Assembly: GCF_030410135.1 (NCBI RefSeq)
Contig: NZ_JAUGQQ010000002.1
Location: 186,001 to 250,000, forward strand
DNA from: Aequorivita aurantiaca
Lineage (GTDB): Bacteria; Bacteroidota; Bacteroidia; Flavobacteriales; Flavobacteriaceae
Length of the DNA stretch: 64,000 bases
Direction: 5' to 3'
The notes under the pieces were generated by a model. It made no database searches, was not told the DNA's origin, and saw nothing but the letters and a program-made list of their open reading frames with translations. The translations under genes were made by a program, and so were the position numbers. Of the stretch, positions 26,704 to 34,798 are shown in pieces (the stretch's first letter is position 1; each line of letters starts with the position of its first letter).

Positions 26704-27570
26704 ATGAGACAACTTAAAATCACGAAGCAAGTAACCAACAGAGAAACGAAATCCTTAAACAGTTATTTACAGGATGTTAGTAAAATAGACTTGATAACTG
26801 CTGAAGAAGAGGTAGAGTTGGCACAGCGCATTCGTGAAGGAGATCAAGCTGCGTTAAACAAATTGAGCAGGGCAAATTTAAGATTTGTGATTTCCGTGGC
26901 AAAACAATACCAAAACCAAGGATTAAGTCTACCGGATCTTATTAATGAAGGGAACGTAGGTTTGGTAAAAGCGGCAAAACGATTTGATGAAACGCGAGGG
27001 TTTAAGTTTATATCCTATGCGGTATGGTGGATTCGGCAAGCAATTTTGCAAGCCATTGCAGAGCAATCGAGAGTGGTACGTTTACCATTGAACAAAATTG
27101 GCGATATTAATAAAATTAAAAAGGCATCCATCCACTTGGAACAAAAGTTCCAACGTATCCCGACGGCAGCCGAAATAGCCAGTGAACTGGATTTTAGCGA
27201 AGCAAAAGTGAAGAGCTCGCTGAAGAATTCAACGCGCAGTCTGTCCATGGACGCTCCTTTTCAAGAAGGAGAAAACGACAATAATCTATACGACGTTCTG
27301 AGCTCAGGCGAAAGCCCCAATCCAGATAAGAATCTTATGCACGAATCCCTTCGAATAGAAATTAACCGTGCTTTGGAAACATTGGCACCGCGCGAGGCAG
27401 ACGTGGTAAAATTAAATTTTGGCCTTTGTGGACAACCCCCGATGACTCTTCAGGAAATTGGTGACACCTTTGATTTGAGCAGGGAACGCGTCCGTCAGAT
27501 TCGAGAGAAGGCAATACGGAGGCTCCGCCAAACCTCTAAAAGTCATATTTTAAAGAAGTATTTGGGATAA
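26704..27570 (+). CDS. rpoD: Primary sigma factor RpoD/SigA (short Bacteroidota type)
   Basis: RNA polymerase sigma-70 factor of 288 residues. Region 1.1 is lacking, as usual in Bacteroidota. Region 1.2 ([24 protein letters not shown]), region 2 ([28 protein letters not shown] and [11 protein letters not shown]), region 3 and region 4.2 ([28 protein letters not shown]) are complete. It directs transcription from TAnnTTTG promoters such as those listed here. Unlike its neighbours, it has a good ribosome-binding site (AGGAG at 26692-26696, seven bases before the ATG). A palindrome follows its stop. Confidence 0.97.
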   Translation: MRQLKITKQVTNRETKSLNSYLQDVSKIDLITAEEEVELAQRIREGDQAALNKLSRANLRFVISVAKQYQNQGLSLPDLINEGNVGLVKAAKRFDETRGFKFISYAVWWIRQAILQAIAEQSRVVRLPLNKIGDINKIKKASIHLEQKFQRIPTAAEIASELDFSEAKVKSSLKNSTRSLSMDAPFQEGENDNNLYDVLSSGESPNPDKNLMHESLRIEINRALETLAPREADVVKLNFGLCGQPPMTLQEIGDTFDLSRERVRQIREKAIRRLRQTSKSHILKKYLG

Positions 27571-27582
27571 ATCCCTGTGTTA

Positions 27583-27606
27583 AAAATATTGATGCATCAA
27601 TATTTT
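27583..27606. promoter_or_regulatory. 24-base perfect palindrome between rpoD and the SLC13 permease
   Basis: AAAATATTGATGCATCAATATTTT is its own reverse complement. It lies 12 bases after the rpoD stop and 65 bases before the next ATG. It could be a weak terminator hairpin (few T follow) or a binding site for a dimeric regulator of the permease gene. Confidence 0.55.
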
Positions 27607-27670
27607 ATGAATTTCTTAGGAACGAGTTTTATTTCTGCGGTTATCTTTATAAAACCAACCATCAAAACCG

Positions 27671-29497
27671 ATGACAACAGAAATAATCCTCGTTTTTTCT
27701 ATTCTGTTCTGTACCATACTTCTTTTCGCTTTTGAGGTTTTCTCCGTTGATAAGATTGCAATGTTCGTTATTGCATCACTAGCATTAACAGGTTTGGTTG
27801 AACCTGAACAGGCCATCGCCGGTTTTTCAAACACCGCCACCATTACCGTACTTTCGCTTATGATTATTGCCCTAGCCCTGGAAGACAATGGGGTTATTGC
27901 ATCACTGGCGCGTTTTTTGAAAAATCTTCACATACTGCCCCTCTTTCTGTTACTGCCTATTTTCATGTTTATAACGGGAGGCATTTCAGCTTTTATCAAT
28001 ACAACGGCTGTTGTGATTGTATTTATAAAAATCATTTCTGAATTAGCAAAACGTTTCAAGGTTTCACAATCAAAATTATTGCTGCCCATTTCCTTTGCCG
28101 GTATTTTGGGTGGTAGTTGCACGCTAATGGGCACATCAACCAATTTAATCGTGAACTCCGTTGCACGCGATTTGGGAGCCGAAAGATTTAGTTTTTTTGA
28201 ATTTTCAGGTTTTGGCCTAATTTTCCTAATTGTCGGAATTATTGTGGTTACTATTGCCTCACGATGGCTTCCAAAAGATTCCACGGAAAATTTGAAAGTA
28301 ATGTACGATCTCGAAAATTACGTCACCACCGTTGTCATTAACAAAGATTCCAACTTAATAGACAAAAAAATTGAAGATACTTTTCTTTATAAAAGCAACG
28401 AAATTTCAATATTGAAACTTACGCGTCGGAAACAAATAACTAATGCTCCCGGCAGATACATTACCTTAAAAGCTAAAGACAAATTGCTGCTTATGTGCGA
28501 TTTGGAAAATTTAGCGAAAATTAGCGAGGCCGAAGGTTTAAGTGTACACAAAACCCAGGACAGAAACAAAAAAACGGTTCAAGATGAAAATGATGATACT
28601 ATAGTTTCTGGCAAAAAACAAGATAATGTAGGTTATGTGGAATTACTGATTTTACCCGGATCTATTTTAATTGGCAAAACTTTGAAACAATTACGAAAAC
28701 AGACTTTCCAAAGTGCATTGCCCATTGCAATAAAAAAACGAAAAAATATTAGAAATACCCAAGAGCGGCTGGTCCGTAAAAATATTGAACAAATAACCTT
28801 AAAATCTGGCGACAGATTGCTGTTTGAAATTCCCAAAGATCAAATTAGCCAGCTTTACGAAATAGAAAATGTTGCAGTGCTTCGCGAGCACAAAACAAAA
28901 CCAGCCGTAAATGTGAAAAAACGAACACTATCCTTCGCAATATTATTATTGGTTATAGGCTTGGCAGCCAGTGGAATATTATCAATTTTAATCAGTGCTA
29001 TTACAGGAGTAAGTTTATTGTTGCTCTCCCGGTGTCTAAATTTAAATGATGTTTACCATCGCATTAATTGGCAAGTAATATTTTTATTGGCCGGCATGAT
29101 TCCTTTGGGAATTGCAATGAACAATACGGGTGCAGATACGTGGATTTCAGACCATTTGCTTATCATTTTAAGTGGGCAGGCCAATATAGTAGTGATAGGT
29201 TTAATATTTTTGATAACTATGTTAATGAGCAGTGTGGTTAGCAACAATGCAACTGCCATTATAATGACTCCCATTGCAATTGCAGTGGCCGTTGGGCTCG
29301 AACTTTCCATGAAACCATTTTTGCTTTCCGTTTTGTTTGGAGCTAACTTTAGTTTTTTCACCCCAATGGGCTATCAAACCAATACATTGATCTATGGAAT
29401 GGGCATTTATAAATTCAAACATTTTTTTATAATAGGAGGAATTTTATCCATAATTCTTTGGGTTTTAGGTACATTTATGCTTTCCACACTTTTTTAA
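27671..29497 (+). CDS. SLC13/CitT-type permease with two RCK_C (TrkA-C) domains
   Basis: Inner-membrane ion-coupled transporter of 608 residues. Half of the membrane domain (residues 1-200) carries NTTAVVIVFIKII and GSCTLMGTSTNLIVNS, the SNT motif region. Two RCK_C-like regulatory domains (about 205-290 and 310-400) are inserted, and the second half of the membrane domain ends with SNNATAIIMTPIAIAVA and a TNTLIYG signature. The substrate is not determined; relatives take sulfate, dicarboxylates or unknown anions. The stop codon is followed directly by the ATG of an MscS channel gene (TAAATG), so the two are translationally coupled. Confidence 0.9.
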   Translation: MTTEIILVFSILFCTILLFAFEVFSVDKIAMFVIASLALTGLVEPEQAIAGFSNTATITVLSLMIIALALEDNGVIASLARFLKNLHILPLFLLLPIFMFITGGISAFINTTAVVIVFIKIISELAKRFKVSQSKLLLPISFAGILGGSCTLMGTSTNLIVNSVARDLGAERFSFFEFSGFGLIFLIVGIIVVTIASRWLPKDSTENLKVMYDLENYVTTVVINKDSNLIDKKIEDTFLYKSNEISILKLTRRKQITNAPGRYITLKAKDKLLLMCDLENLAKISEAEGLSVHKTQDRNKKTVQDENDDTIVSGKKQDNVGYVELLILPGSILIGKTLKQLRKQTFQSALPIAIKKRKNIRNTQERLVRKNIEQITLKSGDRLLFEIPKDQISQLYEIENVAVLREHKTKPAVNVKKRTLSFAILLLVIGLAASGILSILISAITGVSLLLLSRCLNLNDVYHRINWQVIFLLAGMIPLGIAMNNTGADTWISDHLLIILSGQANIVVIGLIFLITMLMSSVVSNNATAIIMTPIAIAVAVGLELSMKPFLLSVLFGANFSFFTPMGYQTNTLIYGMGIYKFKHFFIIGGILSIILWVLGTFMLSTLF

Positions 29498-30424
29498 ATG
29501 AATACACTCATGTCAGAAAAATTTTCGATACATAATTCGATTTCAAATTTATGGGACAAACTGGACGGGTGGTTTGATGCCATTATATTGAAACTTCCGA
29601 ATTTTGCAGTTGCCATTTTGGTGATGGTATTTTTTTATTTTTTGGCAAAAGGAATTCAAAGACTTTCCCGAAAAATTCTTTTTAAAAAAATTGGCGACGA
29701 ATCCATAAAGCAGATACTTTCCAAGTTAATATATGCCGTGGTTTTGCTGGTAGGTTTTTTTATTGCACTTGGCGTATTACAGCTAGACAAGGTTTTGACA
29801 TCCATTTTGGCAGGTGCTGGGGTTATGGGTTTGGCAATCGGCTTTGCATTGCAAGGAACCTTGAGCAACACAGTTTCCGGCTTTATGCTTTCGTTTCAGC
29901 CAAAAGTTCGCATTGGCGATTTTATTGAGGCCCAAGGAAAAAGCGGTTATGTGGAAGAAATAGATTTAAGGGCTGTTTCCATTCGCCAAACAGATAATGA
30001 TTACGTTATTATTCCCAATAAAATATTTGTGGACAATCCCTTTACGAATTATTCATGGACGGAGCGCGCCAGAATTACCGTAGGTTGCGGAGTAGGTTAC
30101 GAAAGTGACCTTCAAAAAGTGGAAACCCTTGTCACTAAAATAATTTCAGAAAATTTTGAGCAGCTTGAAAGCGAAAGCGTGGAATTCTATTTCACAGAAT
30201 TCGGGGACAGTTCCATTAACTTTATTACCCGATTCTGGATAAAAAGTCAACAACCCCGACCTAAATTTGAGGCGACGCACAAAGCCATAAAACTTATTAA
30301 GAAGAATTTCGATGAGGCCGGCATAAACATTCCATTTCCAATCCGCACGTTGGATTTTGGCAAAAACAAGTTGCAAGTGGCGCCGAATAAAGACATTTCA
30401 GAAGATTCAGAACAAAATAACTAA
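29498..30424 (+). CDS. MscS-family mechanosensitive channel (first of three)
   Basis: Protein of 308 residues with three transmembrane helices. The pore-lining helix 3 is recognisable (GAGVMGLAIGFALQGTLSNTVSGFML), followed by the beta domain (KVRIGDFIEAQGKSGYVEEI and RQTDNDYVIIPNKIF). It releases solutes when turgor rises. The ATG at 29498 touches the stop of the SLC13 permease. A tiny membrane-protein gene follows. The pairing with a permease suggests linked ion and volume control, an inference from position only. Confidence 0.95.
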   Translation: MNTLMSEKFSIHNSISNLWDKLDGWFDAIILKLPNFAVAILVMVFFYFLAKGIQRLSRKILFKKIGDESIKQILSKLIYAVVLLVGFFIALGVLQLDKVLTSILAGAGVMGLAIGFALQGTLSNTVSGFMLSFQPKVRIGDFIEAQGKSGYVEEIDLRAVSIRQTDNDYVIIPNKIFVDNPFTNYSWTERARITVGCGVGYESDLQKVETLVTKIISENFEQLESESVEFYFTEFGDSSINFITRFWIKSQQPRPKFEATHKAIKLIKKNFDEAGINIPFPIRTLDFGKNKLQVAPNKDISEDSEQNN

Positions 30425-30449
30425 TCATTAATTCAAAAAATAAAAAAAT

Positions 30450-30587
30450 ATGAAAAAACTATTTAGAGTTTTATTAGCAGGCTGGGGAGCCAAAAAAATT
30501 GGTGGCGGAAAGTGTGGCTGCATCGGGACTATTGTGGTCTTCATAATATTATATTGGCTGTTGGGTTATGTTTTTGAACTATTCTGA
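30450..30587 (+). CDS. Small membrane protein, 45 residues
   Basis: ATG 30450 to stop 30587. It encodes 45 residues: a basic start (MKKLFRVLLAG), a glycine-rich turn with two cysteines (KKIGGGKCGCIG) and one transmembrane helix (TIVVFIILYWLLGYVFELF). The frame lies 25 bases after the MscS gene and is likely co-transcribed. Similar short proteins occur in flavobacteria, but I know no function. Confidence 0.6.
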   Translation: MKKLFRVLLAGWGAKKIGGGKCGCIGTIVVFIILYWLLGYVFELF

Positions 30588-30647
30588 TTTAGTTGAATTA
30601 ACAAAACAATAGCATCCGTTAACTAATTTTTTGGTGAGGCGTGCGGT

Positions 30648-30655
30648 TATATTTG
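30648..30655 (+). promoter_or_regulatory. -7 box (TATATTTG) of the OmpA-family gene
   Basis: A perfect TAnnTTTG box 28 bases before the ATG at 30684. A TTTG at 30630-30633 is somewhat close (14 bases), so the -33 element is suboptimal. Confidence 0.6.
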
Positions 30656-30683
30656 CATAACAAACCTTTAAAAACTAAGTATT

Positions 30684-31526
30684 ATGAAAAAAGCTATTGC
30701 ACTAACCATGATGGCGACAGCCATTTTTGCTACCTCCTGCGTATCAAAAAAGAAGTATGTAGAACTGGAAAACCAATATAACGATACCCGCTCTACCTTG
30801 GCTAAGACCCAACTCGAAAAAGAAGAAATTGAAGCAAAATACGCCAAAATTGAGGAGCGTGTGGCAAGCTACAATTCCAAAATTCAATCGCTAACGGATA
30901 GCAACAATTCCCGCTTGCAGCAAATAGAAGGAATTGTGGTATCGGAAAATGATAAAGAAAAAATGCGACAAGCCCTTGCCAATGTAGATCCCCAAGAATT
31001 GGCACAGGCTAAAACGCTGAAAGATTCCATGAATCTGATAGTGTCTTATAACCTAAAAAAGAATCTTGACAGCAGTTTGGTTGGTCAAGGCGAAGAAGAC
31101 GATATTAAAATTGATATAGACGAAACAGTGGTAATGATTACCATTTCGGACAAATTATTGTTCAACTCCGGAAGTGCCAGAGTGAACAACAAAGCAAATC
31201 CACTTTTGGAGCGCCTTGCAAGCGTAATTAATAGCGAGCCCGCATTGGAAGTTATGGTTGAAGGCCATACTGACAGTCAAACCGTGAAACCGGGCGCATA
31301 TGTTAAAGATAATTGGGAACTAAGTGTTGAACGGTCAACCGCGGTAATCCGTAAATTACAGGATGACTATGGAGTAGCGCCGGAAAAATTGATTGCAGCG
31401 GGACGTAGCAGCTATCATCCGCTAACAGAAAACGAAACCAAGGAAGGACGCGCCACCAATAGAAGAACGCGTATAGTAATATTACCAAACCTTGATAAAT
31501 TTTTGGCCTTGCTTTCTGCCAATTAA
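30684..31526 (+). CDS. OmpA-family peptidoglycan-associated lipoprotein
   Basis: Outer-membrane lipoprotein of 280 residues. The signal peptide ends in lipobox ATSC near residue 19. Residues 25-95 form a predicted coiled coil (YVELENQYNDTRSTLAKTQ onward). The C-terminal OmpA domain (about 150-265) has DKLLFNSGSARVNNKA, the peptidoglycan-binding VEGHTDSQ and RATNRRTRIVI. It tethers outer membrane to peptidoglycan. The ATG at 30684 follows a -7 box, and a strong terminator closes the unit, so it is monocistronic. Confidence 0.95.
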   Translation: MKKAIALTMMATAIFATSCVSKKKYVELENQYNDTRSTLAKTQLEKEEIEAKYAKIEERVASYNSKIQSLTDSNNSRLQQIEGIVVSENDKEKMRQALANVDPQELAQAKTLKDSMNLIVSYNLKKNLDSSLVGQGEEDDIKIDIDETVVMITISDKLLFNSGSARVNNKANPLLERLASVINSEPALEVMVEGHTDSQTVKPGAYVKDNWELSVERSTAVIRKLQDDYGVAPEKLIAAGRSSYHPLTENETKEGRATNRRTRIVILPNLDKFLALLSAN

Positions 31527-31550
31527 TAAAGAAGGTAAATAACTATGGTA

Positions 31551-31584
31551 AAGAGCGACCTATAAAAATAGGTCGCTCTTTTTT
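31551..31584 (+). terminator. Rho-independent terminator after the OmpA-family gene
   Basis: Stem AAGAGCGACCTA, six-base loop, TAGGTCGCTCTT, then a T run. The twelve base pairs make it strong. Confidence 0.92.
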
Positions 31585-31698
31585 GTAAAATATTAAAGGG
31601 CTTAAATTGAGTAAAAGCCATAAAGGCGAAAAGAAAAAGTTTCGTTAAAATTTAAAAAAATAAATTATCTTTAAAACTAAAATAGCCCTTTATAAAAA

Positions 31699-32064
31699 AT
31701 GGAGAAAAAATTACTATCGGACTTTTGTGAACTATACTTATATGATTCCTATTCCCTGCTTCGTGTTTTTGAAAACCAACATCTCGATCTCAAAAAAAAC
31801 GATTGGATTAGAGAAAGTTATAAAGAACATTTTGGAAATAAACCTTTCGTGGTTATTGCAGACAGAAGATATCCGCATACCATAGATCTGGACATTTATA
31901 AAAATGGGAAAATGAAAAACAAGATAGGACTGGCCATTGTATCTTCATTAGAAGAAGAAAGGGAAAGAGCAATTGTTGAGCAAAAGCTGTTTCCCTATAG
32001 TTTTGCATTTTTTGATAATATGGAAAACGCCCGCGCCTGGGCGGAAGGTTTTTTCTTCAAATAA
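31699..32064 (+). CDS. STAS-like single-domain protein (paralogue of the gene at 49244)
   Basis: Protein of 121 residues with an alternating strand-helix pattern like a STAS/SpoIIAA fold. It contains HFGNKPFVVIADRR, DIYKNGKMKNKIGLAIV, and ends FFDNMENARAWAEGFF. The protein at 49244 aligns over the last 75 residues (HFPNKNFGYISNR, EFYKKPFAVFRKYDDAVAWLEEF). Neither has the phosphorylatable serine context I would expect of an anti-sigma antagonist. A candidate -7 box TATCTTTA lies at 31666-31673. Its function is unknown. Confidence 0.65.
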   Translation: MEKKLLSDFCELYLYDSYSLLRVFENQHLDLKKNDWIRESYKEHFGNKPFVVIADRRYPHTIDLDIYKNGKMKNKIGLAIVSSLEEERERAIVEQKLFPYSFAFFDNMENARAWAEGFFFK

Positions 32065-32065
32065 A

Positions 32066-32791
32066 TTATTTGGAGGGAGGCATAGAGGGCCTTACTTCTA
32101 TTTTACTGGGCAACGTGCGTGGGTTCATTTTTAATAAGTCCACAATCAATTTTCCAATATCCTCAATTTGAATTTTCCATGCGTCGTCAGCGTCAGGTTC
32201 ATTTCCGTTGAAATAAGTTGAAACCGAACCGGGCATTATGGTGCTAACTTTCACCCCGTGGTCGCGTAAATCAAGCATTGCCGCCTGCGTAAATCCTGTG
32301 AGTCCGAATTTACTGGCATTGTATGCGCTGCCTCCTTTAAAAAAATTTGTTCCCGCCAAACTTGAAATGCTTATAAAATATCCACTGTTCTTTTTTAAAT
32401 GCTCGACACTCGATTTCAAAGAATAAAAAGGGCCGGATAAATTCGTGTCAATCGTTTCCTGCCATTGTTCAATGGAGATGTCTTCAACAGGGCCGAAATG
32501 TCCGAGACCGGCATTTGCAATTACAATATGAAGTCCACCGAATCGTGCAACAGTCTCCTCAACAGCTTTTTGTTGGCTTTCAAAACTTCGCACATCGGCT
32601 TCTAAACCCATAGCCTCTGCCCTATCATTTCCCAATGAATTCAATTTTTTTGCGGCCTCTTGCGCAGTTTTTTTATTTCTTCCCGTAATGGCCACATGAA
32701 TTCCTTCCTTCAATAAAGCTTGGGCAATTCCGTAACCTATTCCTTTCGTGCCGCCAGTTATCAATGCGGTTTTGTTTGCTAAATTGTTCAT
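32066..32791 (-). CDS. Short-chain dehydrogenase/reductase (SDR)
   Basis: Classical SDR of 241 residues: cofactor motif TGGTKGIGYG near residue 10, NAG near 84, catalytic Ser (SISSLAG) and Tyr-Lys (YNASK). The conserved Asn and an N-terminal strand are also present. The likely cofactor is NADP(H) or NAD(H); the substrate is unknown. I use the ATG at 32791, since a longer reading frame to a GTG at 32887 adds 32 residues of non-SDR sequence and runs into the promoter of the divergent dipeptidase gene. It converges on the STAS-like gene with one base between their stops. Confidence 0.92.
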   Translation of the reverse strand: MNNLANKTALITGGTKGIGYGIAQALLKEGIHVAITGRNKKTAQEAAKKLNSLGNDRAEAMGLEADVRSFESQQKAVEETVARFGGLHIVIANAGLGHFGPVEDISIEQWQETIDTNLSGPFYSLKSSVEHLKKNSGYFISISSLAGTNFFKGGSAYNASKFGLTGFTQAAMLDLRDHGVKVSTIMPGSVSTYFNGNEPDADDAWKIQIEDIGKLIVDLLKMNPRTLPSKIEVRPSMPPSK

Positions 32792-32850
32792 TATTTTTTC
32801 GTTTTTTCCAAAGTTACGAATAGCCAATGCGAATGTTATTAATTTCTGCT

Positions 32851-32858
32851 TAAATTTG
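32851..32858 (+). promoter_or_regulatory. -7-like box (TAAATTTG) next to the dipeptidase start
   Basis: A perfect TAnnTTTG match ending only four bases before the ATG at 32863. If used, the transcript would be leaderless or nearly so. Confidence 0.35.
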
Positions 32859-32862
32859 AAAA

Positions 32863-33477
32863 ATGAAGTTGCTATACATACTTTCACTTACCATACTTTT
32901 TATAAGTTTTTCTTCCGAAAAGGAAATCCAGGAGCCATTGGTAAACCTCCGAAATATCTCCACCGAATTTGTTTATGAAATCAGGTACGCCACGCCCAAT
33001 AATTTTATTGGCGAAACTTTATATGATTGTGCGGAATGCCTGCTTCGGCCCGAAGTAGCTCAGGCGCTTTTAGAGGCCAATCAATATTTCTGTGAAAAAG
33101 GATATAGAATTAAAATCTATGACTGCTACCGGCCATTGGATGTACAGAAAAAAATGTGGGCAAAGGTGCCGCGGCCAACCTATGTTGGCAATCCCTATGG
33201 CAATGGTTCAGTGCACAACAAAGGTGCAGCTGTGGATATCACCTTGGAAACTTTGGACGGCTGCTTTGTGGAAATGGGCAGCGATTACGACTATTTTGGC
33301 AGAGAAGCGCATATTGATAACTATAATTTTTCAGACGAAATTCTCGCCAATCGAAAACTGCTTTTTGAGGGTATGCGGAAATTTGGATTCAACACAATTC
33401 GCACGGAGTGGTGGCATTTCAGCTATAAAAAAAATTGGAGCTATAAAACGATGAATGTCCCATTGCCCTGTGAGTGA
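32863..33477 (+). CDS. VanX-like D-alanyl-D-alanine dipeptidase (M15D)
   Basis: Zinc D,D-dipeptidase of 204 residues with a signal peptide (residues 1-17), so it is exported to the periplasm. Zinc-binding S-x-H-x-x-G-x-A-x-D is present as SVHNKGAAVD near residue 110. The catalytic Glu and third zinc ligand are in EWWHF near 185, and the conserved RP of YDCYRPL is also seen. Such enzymes cleave D-Ala-D-Ala for recycling of cell-wall peptides. A vancomycin-resistance role is unlikely here: there are no vanHA genes. The ATG at 32863 is divergent from the SDR gene. Confidence 0.92.
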   Translation: MKLLYILSLTILFISFSSEKEIQEPLVNLRNISTEFVYEIRYATPNNFIGETLYDCAECLLRPEVAQALLEANQYFCEKGYRIKIYDCYRPLDVQKKMWAKVPRPTYVGNPYGNGSVHNKGAAVDITLETLDGCFVEMGSDYDYFGREAHIDNYNFSDEILANRKLLFEGMRKFGFNTIRTEWWHFSYKKNWSYKTMNVPLPCE

Positions 33478-33479
33478 TG

Positions 33480-34406
33480 TTATTCCTCCTTTCGCGGAAA
33501 GTTATGCCTGTCCTTATCAGTTATTTTAAAGGGAATTTCCGGCGTATTCTTGTAAAGCTTCAATTCAATTACATCCGATGGTAAGTTGAAATCCTTTGCA
33601 GCCAAGGCTTCTTTTACTTCCTTTATTAGTAGACCCCGTAAAACCCGCGATGCCCTTCGATAATCCACCGTGTCCACCCAAAAAAATACTTTTAGGTTCA
33701 CCGTGCTTGATGCCAGTTCATCCTCAATAACAAAATTTTCGTGAAATTCGTCCCTCACAATTTCTTTGTTGTTATCCAAAATTTCCTGAATTACCATTTT
33801 GGCCGCATGAATATCGTCTTCATAACCAATACCCACAGTGAAATCCACCCGATAGAAACCATCGGCGGTATAGTTTTCAACCGGTTTTGTTAGCACGTCA
33901 CTGTTCGGAATATAGATATCACGGCCATCAAATGTCTTTATATGGGAATAACGAAAGCTCAAAGCCTTAACCCTTCCGAATATATCATCAATCTTAATTG
34001 TATCGTTAATTTTAAAGGGCCGGTTGAATGCCAAAATTACTCCCGCCAGAAAATTTTTACCAATATCCTGAAAAGCGAAACCCAAAATAATTGCGCCCCC
34101 GCCCACGGCTGTCAGCAGACCGGTTGCAATTCCGTCCAATCCGGCAACCCGCAAGGAGATCATAATAGCTATAATAATTAAAACAATTTTTACTGCCTGG
34201 GCCAAAAATTTGGCCATTAACGGATCTTGTGATTTTCGCTGAAACCTTTGCTTGTAGAAATTGGTCAATATTTGAGCAAGCAGCACTCCTAAGATTATAA
34301 CCAAAATTGCCAAGGCGATGCGCGGCAACACGGTCAGGAATTCTTTATAATATCTTTCTATGGAATTTTGGATGGTTTCGCTGGGCGATTGTAACAGTGG
34401 GAGCAT
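33480..34406 (-). CDS. MscS-family mechanosensitive channel (second of three)
   Basis: Protein of 308 residues with N-terminal helices and a pore helix rich in Ala/Gly (GIATGLLTAVGGGAIILGFAFQDIGKNFLAG), then the beta domain (PFKINDTIKIDDIFGRVKALSFRYSHIKTFDGRDIYIPNSD). The start is ATG 34406; an in-frame TTG lies just upstream. It is divergent from the DUF3817-MscS pair. The pore sequence differs from the other two copies, so they are not recent duplicates. Confidence 0.95.
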   Translation of the reverse strand: MLPLLQSPSETIQNSIERYYKEFLTVLPRIALAILVIILGVLLAQILTNFYKQRFQRKSQDPLMAKFLAQAVKIVLIIIAIMISLRVAGLDGIATGLLTAVGGGAIILGFAFQDIGKNFLAGVILAFNRPFKINDTIKIDDIFGRVKALSFRYSHIKTFDGRDIYIPNSDVLTKPVENYTADGFYRVDFTVGIGYEDDIHAAKMVIQEILDNNKEIVRDEFHENFVIEDELASSTVNLKVFFWVDTVDYRRASRVLRGLLIKEVKEALAAKDFNLPSDVIELKLYKNTPEIPFKITDKDRHNFPRKEE

Positions 34407-34495
34407 CAATTTTTTCTTTTAAAGATAATAATTCTTACACAAAGATTTCTTCCCTTAAAATAATCTAAAAGTATAGCGGAACGAACTGCAACATG

Positions 34496-34503
34496 TATCT
34501 TTG
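34496..34503 (+). promoter_or_regulatory. -7 box (TATCTTTG) that decides the DUF3817 start
   Basis: This perfect TAnnTTTG box overlaps an in-frame ATG at 34493, so that ATG cannot head the transcript; the GTG at 34520 is then the first suitable start. Confidence 0.6.
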
Positions 34504-34519
34504 CCAAAAATTTAAGTCA

Positions 34520-34798
34520 GTGGAATTTTCAGTAAAAACTTTTCGAATAATTAGCACTTTGGAAGCTATTTCATTTTTGGTGCTTTTAGGAATTGCAATG
34601 CCATTAAAATATATTTGGCACATGCCACAAATGGTCCAAATTGTAGGAATGGCACATGGAGTTCTATTTGTGCTATATGTTATGGGGGCGCTGTATATGT
34701 ACCGAAAAATGCAATGGTCAATAACAGATCTTTTTGTGATTATCATGTGTTCTATAATTCCCTTCGGCCCTTTTTATGTGGAACGTAAATATTTATAA
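34520..34798 (+). CDS. DUF3817 membrane protein
   Basis: Protein of 92 residues from GTG 34520, or 101 from the ATG at 34493. It has the DUF3817 pattern: R-x-I-S-x-L-E-A-I-S-F near the N-terminus, a polar AMPLKYIWHMPQMVQIVGMAHG segment with the conserved His and Gly, and YMYRKMQW. Three hydrophobic segments are predicted, so it sits in the inner membrane. Its function is unknown. The stop is followed directly by the ATG of the third MscS gene (TAAATG), giving a coupled pair. Confidence 0.85.
   Translation: MEFSVKTFRIISTLEAISFLVLLGIAMPLKYIWHMPQMVQIVGMAHGVLFVLYVMGALYMYRKMQWSITDLFVIIMCSIIPFGPFYVERKYL

Noticed and set aside
32792-32887. Longer N-terminus for the SDR gene
   Set aside because: It starts at a GTG, adds non-SDR sequence and overlaps the divergent dipeptidase gene start.
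32863-33477. Vancomycin-resistance gene vanX
   Set aside because: The protein is exported and no vanH, vanA or regulator genes are nearby, so wall-peptide recycling is more likely.
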